A stretch of 64,000 bases of DNA from an uncultured Pseudomonas sp. (GTDB lineage Bacteria > Pseudomonadota > Gammaproteobacteria > Pseudomonadales > Pseudomonadaceae): positions 40,727 through 104,726 of the forward strand of contig CALTWF010000005.1 in the NCBI GenBank assembly GCA_943912755.1, read 5' to 3'. Of this stretch, positions 37,720 through 47,439 are shown piece by piece. Below the pieces are notes generated by a model. It was not told the origin of the DNA, searched no databases, and worked only from the letters and a program-made list of their open reading frames with translations. Within the stretch, counting starts at the first letter, position 1; each line of letters starts with the position of its first letter. The position numbers and the translations under genes were made by a program.

Positions 37720-38127
37720 GTGGAAGAAGTCATTGAACAGCTTCGTGAAGCCAACGAGCCGGTACCGGTACCGCTCGACTTGCCCGACGAAGACATGCTG
37801 GTCGAGATCGAAGAGCAGTTGTTCATCAACATCCCGTTCGTCTTCAAGGAGTTCCTCCTCACCGTCAGCGACGTGGTCTACGGCAGCCTGGAGCCGGTCA
37901 CCGTCACCGACCCGCAGTCCCACACCTACCTGCCGGAAGTGGCGGCCAACGCCTGGGATGCCGGCGTACCGCGCGACCTGATCCCGCTGTGCCAGGATGG
38001 CGACGATTACTACTGCGTCGAGGAAGACGGCACCGTGGTGCTGTGGTCCGGCGAGGAAGAAATCGTCACCGAAGAAAGCTGGGAGTCGGTCTGGCACTGG
38101 GCGCGGGACGTCTGGCTGGAAAGCTGA
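37720..38127 (+). CDS. SMI1/KNR4-family protein
   Basis: A 135-residue acidic protein with the SMI1/KNR4 pattern: MLVEIEEQLFINIPFVFKEFLLTVSDVVYGSLEPV, then LPEVAANAWDAGVP, CQDGDDYYCVEEDGTVVLW and a final WESVWHWARDVWLE. Related domains occur as immunity proteins in toxin systems, but this compact solitary form is a conserved Pseudomonas housekeeping protein without an adjacent toxin. The GTG at 37720 has AGAGAGG nine bases upstream; a TTG at 37687 would add eleven poor residues. Function unknown. Confidence 0.82.
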   Translation: MEEVIEQLREANEPVPVPLDLPDEDMLVEIEEQLFINIPFVFKEFLLTVSDVVYGSLEPVTVTDPQSHTYLPEVAANAWDAGVPRDLIPLCQDGDDYYCVEEDGTVVLWSGEEEIVTEESWESVWHWARDVWLES

Positions 38128-38274
38128 ATCGATATCTTTCGCAAAAATAATGGCCTAGCGCCATCAATGTTCGTAGAATCGCCACGCCTTCCTGTGCGTG
38201 GCGGGTCGCTACCGCTCCATCCCCTCGGACATTCGCCCCGCTCGCACAAGAAGCCATCTTTCCTGGAGATCTTG

Positions 38275-39090
38275 ATGCTGCGCCGGTATCTCCCACTACT
38301 CGCCGTGCTGCTTTCCGGCTGCCAGTCGCCCCTGAGCCAGCTCCAGGCACTCAGCAGCCAGCACGCCCACCAGGTCAGCATCCAGCCAACCCGGCCGTTT
38401 CCGCTGGCCATCAGCGAACCCTCGGTGAGACCGGGTACTGCCCGCCTGCGCATCTATCTGGAAGGTGACGGCCATGCCTGGGCTACCCCGTCGCAGCCCA
38501 GCCTGGACCCCAGCCCGCGCAACCTGCTGATGGCGCGCCTGGCCGTCAGCGACCCGCAGCCCAGCCTCTATCTCGCCCGGCCCTGCCAGTTCGTCAGCGC
38601 GCCCGCCTGCAACCCGCAGGTCTGGACCGACCAGCGCTTCAGCCAGACGGCGGTCGACAGCCTCGACCAGGCCCTGGACCGGATCCGCAGGCAATACGGC
38701 AATCGGGACTTCGAATTGATCGGCTATTCCGGTGGCGCGGCGCTGGCGCTGCTATTGGCCGCCCAGCGCAACGATATCGCCGTGGTGCAGACCCTGGCCG
38801 GTAACCTCAGCCCGCGGCAATGGGCGCAATCCCTGGAGCTGACGCCGCTGCGCGGCTCGCTGGAACCCCTGGACCGCGCCGAACGTCTGCGCCACGTGGC
38901 CCAGCGGCACTTCATCGGCGACGACGACCGCACCGTGCCGCCCATTCTCTACCAGCACTACCGCCGTACCCTCGGCCCGGCGGATTGCGTGGAAGTCGTC
39001 AGGCTACCCGGCGTCGACCACGCCGATGGCTGGATCGAGGCCTGGGCGCAGTGGCGCCACAAGCCCCTCGACTGCACGCCTCAGTGGTGA
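38275..39090 (+). CDS. Alpha/beta-hydrolase lipoprotein
   Basis: A 271-residue protein with a lipobox LSGC (13-16) after a short hydrophobic start, so it should be lipid-anchored. The fold elements are an early GDGHAW loop (64-69), nucleophile S152 in GYSGGAA, acid in GDDDRTVP (215-222) and H249 in GVDHADGW, a complete triad in the right order. It predicts an envelope esterase or acyl hydrolase; substrate unknown. GGAG precedes the ATG at 38275. The 3' end overlaps the convergent antiporter gene by 10 bp. Confidence 0.8.
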   Translation: MLRRYLPLLAVLLSGCQSPLSQLQALSSQHAHQVSIQPTRPFPLAISEPSVRPGTARLRIYLEGDGHAWATPSQPSLDPSPRNLLMARLAVSDPQPSLYLARPCQFVSAPACNPQVWTDQRFSQTAVDSLDQALDRIRRQYGNRDFELIGYSGGAALALLLAAQRNDIAVVQTLAGNLSPRQWAQSLELTPLRGSLEPLDRAERLRHVAQRHFIGDDDRTVPPILYQHYRRTLGPADCVEVVRLPGVDHADGWIEAWAQWRHKPLDCTPQW

Positions 39091-40841
39091 TGTTCCTTCT
39101 GGTTTTCCAGGGTTTCCAGCAATGCGATCTGCATCTTGGTATGCACCCGGATAAACCAGCGCCATAGCAGTGCAACGACCCCGGCAGCCACCACCGCGAT
39201 CAGCAGCAGCAATTCGCTGGTCGGCAGGATGCTCGCCGACAGCGCCGAGAGCAGCAGGAAGATCACCAGCAGCGAGATCAACGGAATCACCTCGGCGATC
39301 ACCCGGCGTACCCGCTGGGTATGCCGCCCGGCCATCTCCGGCTTGACCCCCATCTCCGCCAGCAGCATCGACAGCGCCTTGAGCTTGCGGTACGCGGCGA
39401 TCAGGAACGGCAACGACAGCAGCAGCGCCAGGCCCCAGATCAACGCCTTCTGCTGGCCGACATCGCTGATCCAGTCGCTCAGGTAGGCGCCGATCTGCGC
39501 CGCAAAGTAGCCACCGCTGAAGAAGATCGCCACCACCAGCGCCAGGTTGACCCCGACCTGCAGGAGGATGCGCCGGATCATCGAGGCCAGCATCGCCCCC
39601 TCGCCCTGCGGCTGGATGCTGCGCAGCCACTCGCCGTACAGCGACAGCACCCGCGACAGGCGGCTCGGTACCACTTTCGCCAGCTTCAGCGACAGCGGAT
39701 CGGCGGCGCGGATCAGGTAGGGCGTGAGCAAGGTGGTGATGGCGGATACCGCCACCGCGACCGGATAGAGGAAGTCGCTGGTGACCTGCAAGGTCATGCC
39801 CAGGGCCGCGATGATGAAGGAGAATTCGCCGATCTGCGAAAGGCCCATCCCCACCCGCAGCGAGGTGCGTCCGTCGTTACCGGCGATAAAGGCGCCCATG
39901 CCGCAGGACAGCATCTTGCCCAGCACCACGGCGATGGTGATCACCACGATCGGCCAGATGTATTCCACCAGCACGCCCGGATCGATCATCAGGCCGATGG
40001 CGACGAAGAAGATCGCGCTGAACATGTCGCGCACCGGTTCGATCAGGCGCTCGATTTTCATCAACTGGCGCGACTCGGCCATGATCGCGCCGATCAGGAA
40101 GGCGCCGAGGACCATGCTGTATTCCAGCTTGACCACCAGCAGGCAGAAGCCGAAGCACAGGCCGAGCACGGTGATCAGCAGCATCTCGTTGCTTTCGAAC
40201 TTCGCCACGTAGGCCAGCAGCCGCGGCACCAGCAGGATGCCAACGACCAGCGCGACGATCATGAACAGCGACAGCTTGCCGACCGTGGAGAACACCTCGC
40301 CGGAGCTGACCGTACCGCTGACGGCGATGCCGGACAGCAGCGCGATGATGCCGATGCCGAGGATGTCCTCGACGATCAACACGCCGAAGATCAGCTGGGC
40401 GAAGCGCTCGTTCTTCATCTTCAGGTCGTTGAGCGCCTTGACGATGATGGTGGTCGAGGAAATCGCCAGGATCGCGCCGAGGAACAGCGAATCCATGGTG
40501 CTCCAGCCAAACCAGCGGCCGATCTCGAAACCGATCCAGATCATCAGGACGATTTCCAGGAAGGCGGCGATAAAGGCCGTCGCGCCGACCTTGAACAGCT
40601 TGCCGAGACTGAACTCCAGGCCCAGGCAGAACATCAGGAAGATCACCCCGAGCTCGGCCAGGGTCTTGATCGTGTCTTCGTCGTGGATAAGGCCGAACGG
40701 CGGGGTGTGCGGGCCGATGATGAAGCCGGCGACGATGTAGCCGAGCACCACGGGCTGCTTGAGACGGTGGAAGAGAATGGTGACCACACCGGCAACCAGC
40801 ATGATCACCGCCAGATCCTGGATAAAGCTGATGGCATGCAC
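39081..40841 (-). CDS. CPA2 cation:proton antiporter (KefB/YbaL-like, no TrkA-N)
   Basis: A 586-residue membrane protein: twelve to thirteen hydrophobic helices with the CPA2 motifs GYIVAGFIIGP (34-44), FLMFCLGLEFSLGKL, AISSTTIIVKAL and IFGVLIVEDILGIGIIALLSG, where the VED aspartate is the ion site. A second membrane region (about 440-565) replaces the cytoplasmic TrkA-N domain of KefB/C. It exchanges K+ or Na+ for H+; ion choice is not readable. It is convergent with the lipoprotein gene (10-bp overlap). Confidence 0.88.
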   Translation of the reverse strand: MHAISFIQDLAVIMLVAGVVTILFHRLKQPVVLGYIVAGFIIGPHTPPFGLIHDEDTIKTLAELGVIFLMFCLGLEFSLGKLFKVGATAFIAAFLEIVLMIWIGFEIGRWFGWSTMDSLFLGAILAISSTTIIVKALNDLKMKNERFAQLIFGVLIVEDILGIGIIALLSGIAVSGTVSSGEVFSTVGKLSLFMIVALVVGILLVPRLLAYVAKFESNEMLLITVLGLCFGFCLLVVKLEYSMVLGAFLIGAIMAESRQLMKIERLIEPVRDMFSAIFFVAIGLMIDPGVLVEYIWPIVVITIAVVLGKMLSCGMGAFIAGNDGRTSLRVGMGLSQIGEFSFIIAALGMTLQVTSDFLYPVAVAVSAITTLLTPYLIRAADPLSLKLAKVVPSRLSRVLSLYGEWLRSIQPQGEGAMLASMIRRILLQVGVNLALVVAIFFSGGYFAAQIGAYLSDWISDVGQQKALIWGLALLLSLPFLIAAYRKLKALSMLLAEMGVKPEMAGRHTQRVRRVIAEVIPLISLLVIFLLLSALSASILPTSELLLLIAVVAAGVVALLWRWFIRVHTKMQIALLETLENQKEHHH

Positions 40842-41160
40842 GGCGGGACGCTCCTTACTCCACGACGAAGACCAATGCGCGGCCCGACCGTCAGGTCTGA
40901 TTGAGCCACGGAAATTTCTGATTTAAATGTAGGAAACGGCCTCATTGCAGGGCCGCTCCCGCAGGTTAACATCGACACCCGGTGCAAAATGGCCATGCAA
41001 TATGTAGAAACAGATCGGCACTTTCCTTGCCGCAAATGGCATGAACCACGTGACGAGCCCTGCACTGCCGGCGTCCCGTCTTGAACATGGCAATCCACAT
41101 GGGGAAGAAGCGCGAGCACAGCGCCGCCCCGCCTCAGCGCAATCTCACCGTGAGCACACT
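40842..41160. other. Divergent intergenic region, antiporter / thioesterase
   Basis: This 319-bp region has no gene I can support. The frame upstream of the thioesterase ATG stays open to 41041 but carries no conserved sequence. Promoters of both neighbours must be here; no clear box was recognised. Confidence 0.4.
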
Positions 41161-41652
41161 ATGGAACCCGGAAACGCCCAGCTGTCGATGACCGTCCTGA
41201 TGACACCGGATATGGCCAACTTCTCCGGCAATGTCCACGGCGGCACCTTGCTCAAGTATCTCGATGAAGTGGCGTACGCCTGTGCCAGCCGCTATGCCGG
41301 CCGCTACGTGGTGACCCTGTCGGTGGACCAGGTGGTGTTCCGCGAGCCGGTGCATGTCGGCGAGCTGGTGACCTTCCTGGCGTCGGTCAACTACACCGGC
41401 AATACCTCGATGGAGGTGGGTATCAAGGTGGTGACGGAGAACATTCGCGAACGCTCGGTGCGTCACAGCAACAGCTGTTTCTTCACCATGGTGGCGGTGG
41501 ACGATGACCGCAAACCGGTAGCGGTGCCGCCGCGCCAGCCGCAGACCAGCGAGGAGAAACGCCGCTTCCTGCAGGGCAAGCAGCGCCGGCTGATCCGGCA
41601 GGAACTGGAGAAGCGCTACCAGGAACTCAAGACCGAGACCGACGCGGTCTAA
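41161..41652 (+). CDS. Acyl-CoA thioesterase, hotdog fold
   Basis: A 163-residue hotdog protein with the acyl-CoA hydrolase signature NFSGNVHGGTLLKYLDEVAYACASRYAG (about 20-47; catalytic N and D) and a C-terminal basic helical tail (SEEKRRFLQGKQRRLIRQELEKRYQELK) not found in the shorter enzyme at 4272. It hydrolyses acyl-CoA in the cytoplasm, chain length unknown. The ATG at 41161 fits the family start. A perfect REP palindrome follows 14 bases after the stop and probably ends the transcript. Confidence 0.85.
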   Translation: MEPGNAQLSMTVLMTPDMANFSGNVHGGTLLKYLDEVAYACASRYAGRYVVTLSVDQVVFREPVHVGELVTFLASVNYTGNTSMEVGIKVVTENIRERSVRHSNSCFFTMVAVDDDRKPVAVPPRQPQTSEEKRRFLQGKQRRLIRQELEKRYQELKTETDAV

Positions 41653-41666
41653 CGGCTGAACACAAT

Positions 41667-41702
41667 CCCCTGTGGGAGCTGGCTTGCCAGCTCCCACAGG
41701 GG
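41667..41702. repeat. Perfect REP palindrome
   Basis: CCCCTGTGGGAGCTGGC and GCCAGCTCCCACAGGGG, a perfect 17-bp inverted repeat with a TT loop, between the convergent thioesterase and pdxY genes. Two REP half-units are fused head to head. It is strong enough to act as a bidirectional terminator or mRNA-stabilising hairpin. Confidence 0.9.
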
Positions 41703-41712
41703 GGCCGGGGGC

Positions 41713-42579
41713 CTAGAGTTTGCCTGCCTCGAAGCGCAACCGCGGATGCACGATGCGGTCCTGCGCCCGCACCACCTCCAGCTCGTAGCTGCCGCAGGCC
41801 TGGGTTTCCAGCAGCACTTCATGCACGGCCGCCGCGGTGAATTCGAAGGCCGCCACCGGCTCGTCGCCGAGCAGCAAGCGCGCCAGGAACAGCCCCGCCG
41901 TCAGGTCGCCGACGCCCACCGGCTGACGCGGGAACGCCAGCAGCGGGCGCTTCAGGTGCCAGCTGCCTTCGCCCGTCACCAACAGCATCTCGAAGTCTTC
42001 CGGGTTCTTTCCGGCATAGGCGAGGTGCTTCACCAGCACCATCTTCGGCCCGCGCACCAGCAGTTCCCGGGCCATGCCGACGCAATCTTCCAGCGACTGC
42101 GCGCGACGCCCGGCGAAACTGTCCAGCTCCAGCTGGTTCGGGCACAGCAGGTCCGCTGCCGCTACCGCCTCCTCCAGCAGGAATTCGCTGACCTCGGCCG
42201 GCACGATGCAGCCCTTCTCCGGATGCCCCATCACCGGGTCGCACAGGTACAGCGCCCGGGGGTTGGCCTGCTTGACCCGCTGCACCACGCCGAGGATCGC
42301 CCGGCCCTGCTCGGCGCTGCCGAGATAGCCAGATAGCACTGCGTCGCAATTGCCCAACTCACCGATATTGCTAATCCCTTCCACCAACGCAGGAATTTGC
42401 GCCGGGGGCAGCACTTCGCCATTCCACTGGCCATACTGAGTGTGGTTGGAGAACTGCACGGTGTTGAGTGGCCAGACATTCACCCCGACCCGCTGCATCG
42501 GGAACACCGCAGCGCTGTTGCCGGCGTGGCCAAATACGACGTGAGACTGGATCGCGAGCAGGTGCGGTGTGCGTTTCAT
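41713..42579 (-). CDS. pdxY: Pyridoxal kinase PdxY
   Basis: A 288-residue ribokinase-fold enzyme: LAIQSHVVFGHAGNSAAVFPMQRVGVNVWPLNTVQFSNHTQYG at the start (pyridoxal pocket), YLCDPVMGH, CPNQLELD, and the anion-hole/catalytic GVGDLTAGLFLARLL near 225. It phosphorylates pyridoxal to PLP in the salvage pathway. The ATG at 42579 gives the standard length; an upstream start at 42597 is less likely. Interesting company: the MocR regulator and other PLP users are far away, so no local circuit is implied. Confidence 0.93.
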   Translation of the reverse strand: MKRTPHLLAIQSHVVFGHAGNSAAVFPMQRVGVNVWPLNTVQFSNHTQYGQWNGEVLPPAQIPALVEGISNIGELGNCDAVLSGYLGSAEQGRAILGVVQRVKQANPRALYLCDPVMGHPEKGCIVPAEVSEFLLEEAVAAADLLCPNQLELDSFAGRRAQSLEDCVGMARELLVRGPKMVLVKHLAYAGKNPEDFEMLLVTGEGSWHLKRPLLAFPRQPVGVGDLTAGLFLARLLLGDEPVAAFEFTAAAVHEVLLETQACGSYELEVVRAQDRIVHPRLRFEAGKL

Positions 42580-42695
42580 GCGGGACGTCCAAACCAAGGA
42601 ATGACAAACAGGGCGCGCAGTATGGCGCCAAATGCCACCTGTACGACAGACCGTGGTGGCAGTTAAGCTGGCACACCTCGTTGGAGCACGTGTAG

Positions 42696-43088
42696 ATGGT
42701 TACCCTCGAAAACATCCTGGTGTTGATGGTCCTGGCCACGGCAGGCGCCTGGCTGTGGCACAACCATGGACTGCGGGAAAAGGCGCTGGATCGGGTCAAG
42801 CAGCATTGCGCCAAGCTCGACCTCGAACTGCTCGACGGGGCCGTGGCCCTGAAGAAGATCGCCTTCGTCCGCGACGCCAACGGGCGCAAGCGCCTGGCGC
42901 GGATCTACAACTTCGAGTTCACCGTGACCGGCGAGCAGCGCCACCCGGGTACCGTCACCCAGTTCGGCGCCCACAGCGTGCAGATCGAACTGGCGCCCTA
43001 CCCCTTCGAGATCAAGCCGCCGGTGCATGGCGACAACGTGATCGAAATGAAGCAATGGCGCCAGGAACACAACCGCTGGCGTCAGTGA
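42696..43088 (+). CDS. DUF3301 membrane-anchored protein
   Basis: A 130-residue protein with one N-terminal hydrophobic helix (ILVLMVLATAGAWLW, 7-21), likely a signal anchor, then a soluble domain with KLDLELLDGAVALKKI, RIYNFEFTVTGEQRHPGTVTQFG and IELAPYPFE, matching DUF3301. Function unknown. GGAGCAC precedes the ATG. Its end overlaps the convergent COG0523 gene by 7 bp. Confidence 0.85.
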   Translation: MVTLENILVLMVLATAGAWLWHNHGLREKALDRVKQHCAKLDLELLDGAVALKKIAFVRDANGRKRLARIYNFEFTVTGEQRHPGTVTQFGAHSVQIELAPYPFEIKPPVHGDNVIEMKQWRQEHNRWRQ

Positions 43089-44059
43089 TCCAGATCCATG
43101 CGGCAGGCCAACAGGCCTCTCTCCAGCGCCGCATGATCCTGGGCCTCGGCAAAAATCAGTTCGATCCGCGAATCCCGCCGCCAGGCACTGTCCTCCCAGG
43201 CCAGCGCCTGTCCCGCCAAGGCATTGGCCGAGCGCCAGCCATTTGCGCTGTTCACCACCATCTTGGCCCGCCGCCATTCCAGGGGTTCCAGAAAAGCCTG
43301 CAACAGACCGGCGTCGAGACGCTGCCGTGGATGAAAACGCCAGCCAATGCTCCAGCCTTCCGCAGCCTGTTGATAACTGCACAGCGGCAAACGCAAATCT
43401 GTCCACACGGCTGGGACAACCGGGTTGGAATCCGCAACAAGGTTATCCACAGCAGAGTTATCCACTGATTCTGCCGCGCCAGCCGGCAGATCATCCAAGG
43501 CAATTTTCCCGTGATCCACCCAGCGCGAGGGCACCTGCGGTAGCTGCGAGGTTATCCACAGGCGCTGTTCTTCATCCAAAGCGGACGCCTTGTTCATGAC
43601 CAGCAACCCGGCACTGTCCAGTGCCTGCCGCTGGGCATCCGGCAATTCGATACCGGCGGCCATGGCCTGGGCATCCAGCACCAGCAACGCGGGCTGCACC
43701 GCCAACACGCCGCGCCATGGCGGCAGTTTCAGTTGCGCCAGCAACTGCGCCGGATGACCAAGCCCGGAGGGTTCGATAAACAGCCGATCCGGCCGCGCCT
43801 TGCGCAGCAGGCGGCCCAGGCCCACCTGGAACGGCGCGCCATTCACGCAGCACAAGCAGCCGCCCGCCACTTCACCGAGGCTGATGCCCTGGTCATCGGT
43901 ACTGAGCAACGCCGCGTCCAGGCCGATCTGGCCGAATTCATTGATCAGCACCGCCCAGCGCTCACTGGCCGGGCGCTGGCCGAGCAGGTGGCGGATCAGG
44001 CTGGTCTTGCCGGCCCCGAGCGGGCCGCCTATCAGGTGGGTCGGAATGTTCTGCAGCAT
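43082..44059 (-). CDS. COG0523 (CobW-like) GTPase, second copy
   Basis: A 325-residue G3E GTPase: P-loop GGPLGAGKTS (11-20), the metal-binding CxCC as CLCC (68-71), IEPSGLGHP, and the base-recognition MNKAS. COG0523 proteins insert or ferry metal to client enzymes; those in Zur regulons are zinc metallochaperones. It is the last gene of a minus-strand operon, 44 bp after the DUF1826 gene. Three TTATCCAC-type 9-mers lie within it (exact at 43443 and 43552), partly encoding a Val/Asp/Asn stretch (SVDNSAVDNLVADSN) that looks like a variable linker. Confidence 0.87.
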   Translation of the reverse strand: MLQNIPTHLIGGPLGAGKTSLIRHLLGQRPASERWAVLINEFGQIGLDAALLSTDDQGISLGEVAGGCLCCVNGAPFQVGLGRLLRKARPDRLFIEPSGLGHPAQLLAQLKLPPWRGVLAVQPALLVLDAQAMAAGIELPDAQRQALDSAGLLVMNKASALDEEQRLWITSQLPQVPSRWVDHGKIALDDLPAGAAESVDNSAVDNLVADSNPVVPAVWTDLRLPLCSYQQAAEGWSIGWRFHPRQRLDAGLLQAFLEPLEWRRAKMVVNSANGWRSANALAGQALAWEDSAWRRDSRIELIFAEAQDHAALERGLLACRMDLDH

Positions 44060-44103
44060 AAGGCGCCATCTTGCCGGGGAATCTTCGCCACTATGCTCCG
44101 GGC

Positions 44104-44738
44104 TCAGGCCAGCCAGTCAAGCGTCAGTATCAGCCGGCGCTCGCCGTTGGCGGGCGACGGCGAGCGATGCACCAGGCCGGCACCCTCGTTGCCCAGCCAT
44201 TTCTCGCCCTTGAGCAGCGCCACGTCACCGCAGGCCAGGCGTTGGACATGGGCCTCATCGACGACCTCCTGCGCCAGGCGACGGCGATCGATCAGCCCCT
44301 CCTCCAGCCATTCGCTGCCCGGCCCGGCATAGGTGGTGATCAGTCGCAGCGGCACATGGTCGACATGAAATCGCGGACACATGGCGCTTTCCAGCACCCG
44401 CAGGCGCAGGCCGACACTGCGCGCATCGAGCAGGCAGGCGTAGGCGCCGACCAGCCAGCTCAAGTCGGCAATAAAGCCCTCGTAGCCGGCCAGGTCGACG
44501 TAGGCACTGGCGATGCCGTCCAGCGCCGGCACCTCGCCATCCTTGCCGATCGCCAGGGTCCGGGCGTCGGCCAGCGGCTCGCCAAGCGATAGCAGGAGCC
44601 GGGCGAAGTCCTCGATATGCGCCGGCAACCGGCGCTGCCAGACCGCCAGGTTGACGCCATCCAGCAGCGCTTCGGTGAGCACGCTGGGCGTCTCGCCGAA
44701 AACCTGGCGTACCGGTGTCAGCAACTCGGCGACGCGCA

Positions 44739-44739
<1 letters not shown>
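44104..44739 (-). CDS. DUF1826 protein
   Basis: A 211-residue protein matching DUF1826, with the conserved segments MCPRFHVDHVPLRLITTYAGPGSEWLEE and GDVALLKGEKWLGNEGAGLVHRSP. The H-x-D and later His pattern is reminiscent of a cupin or 2-oxoglutarate oxygenase metal site, but that is my reading only. Its ATG shares one base with the stop of the upstream COG0523 gene (TGATG), so it is translationally coupled to it. It is sandwiched between two COG0523 GTPases, implying a client or partner in zinc allocation. Confidence 0.85.
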
Positions 44740-45950
<1,211 letters not shown>

Positions 45951-46004
45951 GGCGCGGTTCCTCATCAGGGCGGCAAAGTGCATTCGAACGATGCATCGTT
46001 GAAA

Positions 46005-46019
46005 TGTTACAGTATAACA
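46005..46019. promoter_or_regulatory. Zur-like operator 1
   Basis: TGTTACAGTATAACA is an inverted repeat (TGTTA...TAACA) close to the gamma-proteobacterial Zur box TGTTATAnTATAACA. It lies between the COG0523 operon and the divergent small secreted protein gene and contains TATACT (minus) and TATAAC (plus), both usable as -10 elements, so one site could control both directions. Confidence 0.75.
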
Positions 46020-46077
46020 ATGCATTTTCGTCAACCACCTATCCGCTCTGCAGGTGTCCACGGGTGAAGAGATGTTC

Positions 46078-46458
46078 ATGAAGTCATTGATGGGAGGGCT
46101 GTCGATAGCCCTCCTGTGCGTTACCGCCAGTATCCAGGCCATGCCCCGGGCAGAACTGGCCAACTGCACCCGCAGCGCCAATCTGCTGGCCTGCGCCGAT
46201 CGCCAGGGCAGTTACTACAGCGTGCAGACCCAGGGCACAACAATCTATCTGCGCGGCTACGACGCCCCCAGTGCCCGGCGTTGGGCACAGACCAACAGCC
46301 GCTATGGCCAGCTGAACTTCTTCACCGGCGTCGCCAGTGACGGCGAAGCCTGGGTTGGGTACAGCCGCAAGGTGGGCTGGACCACGCTTAACCGCGTCTC
46401 CAGTTCCAGCGGTCAGCGTTTCAGCCTGCGCTGCAACCGGCTGAATGGCTGCCAATGA
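46078..46458 (+). CDS. Small secreted protein of the zinc island
   Basis: A 126-residue protein I do not recognise. It has a signal peptide (MKSLMGGLSIALLCVTASIQA) and a mature part with four cysteines in two pairs (LANCTRSANLLACAD and SLRCNRLNGCQ), rich in Ser, Tyr, Gly and Arg. That suggests a small disulfide-bonded periplasmic or secreted protein. GAAGAG lies six bases before the ATG at 46078. It sits between two Zur-like boxes, divergent from the COG0523 operon and just ahead of folE2, so zinc-starvation control is likely. Confidence 0.72.
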   Translation: MKSLMGGLSIALLCVTASIQAMPRAELANCTRSANLLACADRQGSYYSVQTQGTTIYLRGYDAPSARRWAQTNSRYGQLNFFTGVASDGEAWVGYSRKVGWTTLNRVSSSSGQRFSLRCNRLNGCQ

Positions 46459-46486
46459 CCGGGCGAAAAAAGACTGGCGCTCGCAT

Positions 46487-46501
46487 TGTTATAATGTAAC
46501 G
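46487..46501 (+). promoter_or_regulatory. Zur-like operator 2, upstream of folE2
   Basis: TGTTATAATGTAACG, matching the Zur consensus GTTATAnnnTAAC, with a perfect -10 hexamer TATAAT (46490-46495) inside it. It lies 33 bp upstream of the folE2 ATG. Confidence 0.82.
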
Positions 46502-46533
46502 TATTGCGACTTCCTTACCCGATGGTTCGCAAC

Positions 46534-47421
46534 ATGACCGCCCTGACACTTCCCGATATCGCCGCACAAGCCAGCGGGCAATCCCTGCCCCTGGACTGGG
46601 TTGGCATGTGCGGTATCGCCCTGCCGATCCAGCTCGACCAGCACCCTGTGCATGCCATCGCAGATGCCGGTGTCGATCTGGCTGACGGCAGTTCCCGCGG
46701 CATTCACATGTCGCGCCTTTACCTGGCACTGGCCGCATTCAAGGACGAGGTGCTTTCGGTCCAGTTGATTCGCCGGGTGCTGCGGCAATTTCTCGATAGT
46801 CATGAAGGGCTGTCCACCTGCGCCCACCTGGCCCTGCGATTCGATGTACAGCTGCTGCGCCCGGCGCTGGTCAGCTCGGAATCCGGCCACAAACGCTACC
46901 CACTGGTCATCGAGGCCAGGCTTTCCGACGAAATGTTCCACGTGGAACTATCCACGGATGTGCTCTATTCCTCGACCTGCCCCTGCTCCGCCGCCCTCGC
47001 CAGGCAGTTGATTCAACAGCAGTTCATCAGCGATTTCGCCAACCGCAGCCTGAGCCACGAAGAGGTCCTGGGTTGGCTGGGCAGCCCGCAAGGCATCGTC
47101 GCCACCCCTCACAGCCAGCGCAGCACCGCGAAACTGCGGATACGCTTGAGGAAGGACTGCAACGAGCTACCCATTCGGGACTTGATCGATCAGGCCGAAG
47201 CCGCTTTGGGCACCGCCGTGCAAACGGCGGTGAAGCGCGCCGACGAACAGGCGTTCGCCCTGGCCAACGGGCAGAACCTGATGTTCTGCGAGGACGCCGC
47301 ACGGCGCCTGAACCTGGCATTGCGACGCCTGCCTGCGGTGGCCGGCTTCCAGCTGCGTGTGGAACACGCGGAGAGCCTGCATGCCCACGACGCTGTCGCG
47401 CAAAGCCAGTGGAACTGGTAA
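46534..47421 (+). CDS. folE2: GTP cyclohydrolase FolE2 (type IB)
   Basis: A 295-residue type IB GTP cyclohydrolase: RGIHMSRLYLAL (55-66), the catalytic cysteine C149 in SSTCPCSAALAR, and FCEDAARRLNLALR near the end. It makes dihydroneopterin triphosphate for folate and, unlike the zinc enzyme FolE, can use other metals, so it replaces FolE in zinc starvation. Start ATG 46534 gives the usual N-terminus; an ATG at 46522 is also possible and neither has a strong ribosome site. The Zur-like box overlaps its promoter. The gamma-carbonic anhydrase gene follows after 18 bp. Confidence 0.94.
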   Translation: MTALTLPDIAAQASGQSLPLDWVGMCGIALPIQLDQHPVHAIADAGVDLADGSSRGIHMSRLYLALAAFKDEVLSVQLIRRVLRQFLDSHEGLSTCAHLALRFDVQLLRPALVSSESGHKRYPLVIEARLSDEMFHVELSTDVLYSSTCPCSAALARQLIQQQFISDFANRSLSHEEVLGWLGSPQGIVATPHSQRSTAKLRIRLRKDCNELPIRDLIDQAEAALGTAVQTAVKRADEQAFALANGQNLMFCEDAARRLNLALRRLPAVAGFQLRVEHAESLHAHDAVAQSQWNW

Positions 47422-47439
47422 CCGAACGGAGAGACCTCG

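Noticed and set aside
37720..38127. SMI1/KNR4 protein as an immunity protein of a toxin system
   Set aside because: No toxin gene lies nearby; neighbours are a Tim44-like gene with its own terminator and a lipoprotein hydrolase.
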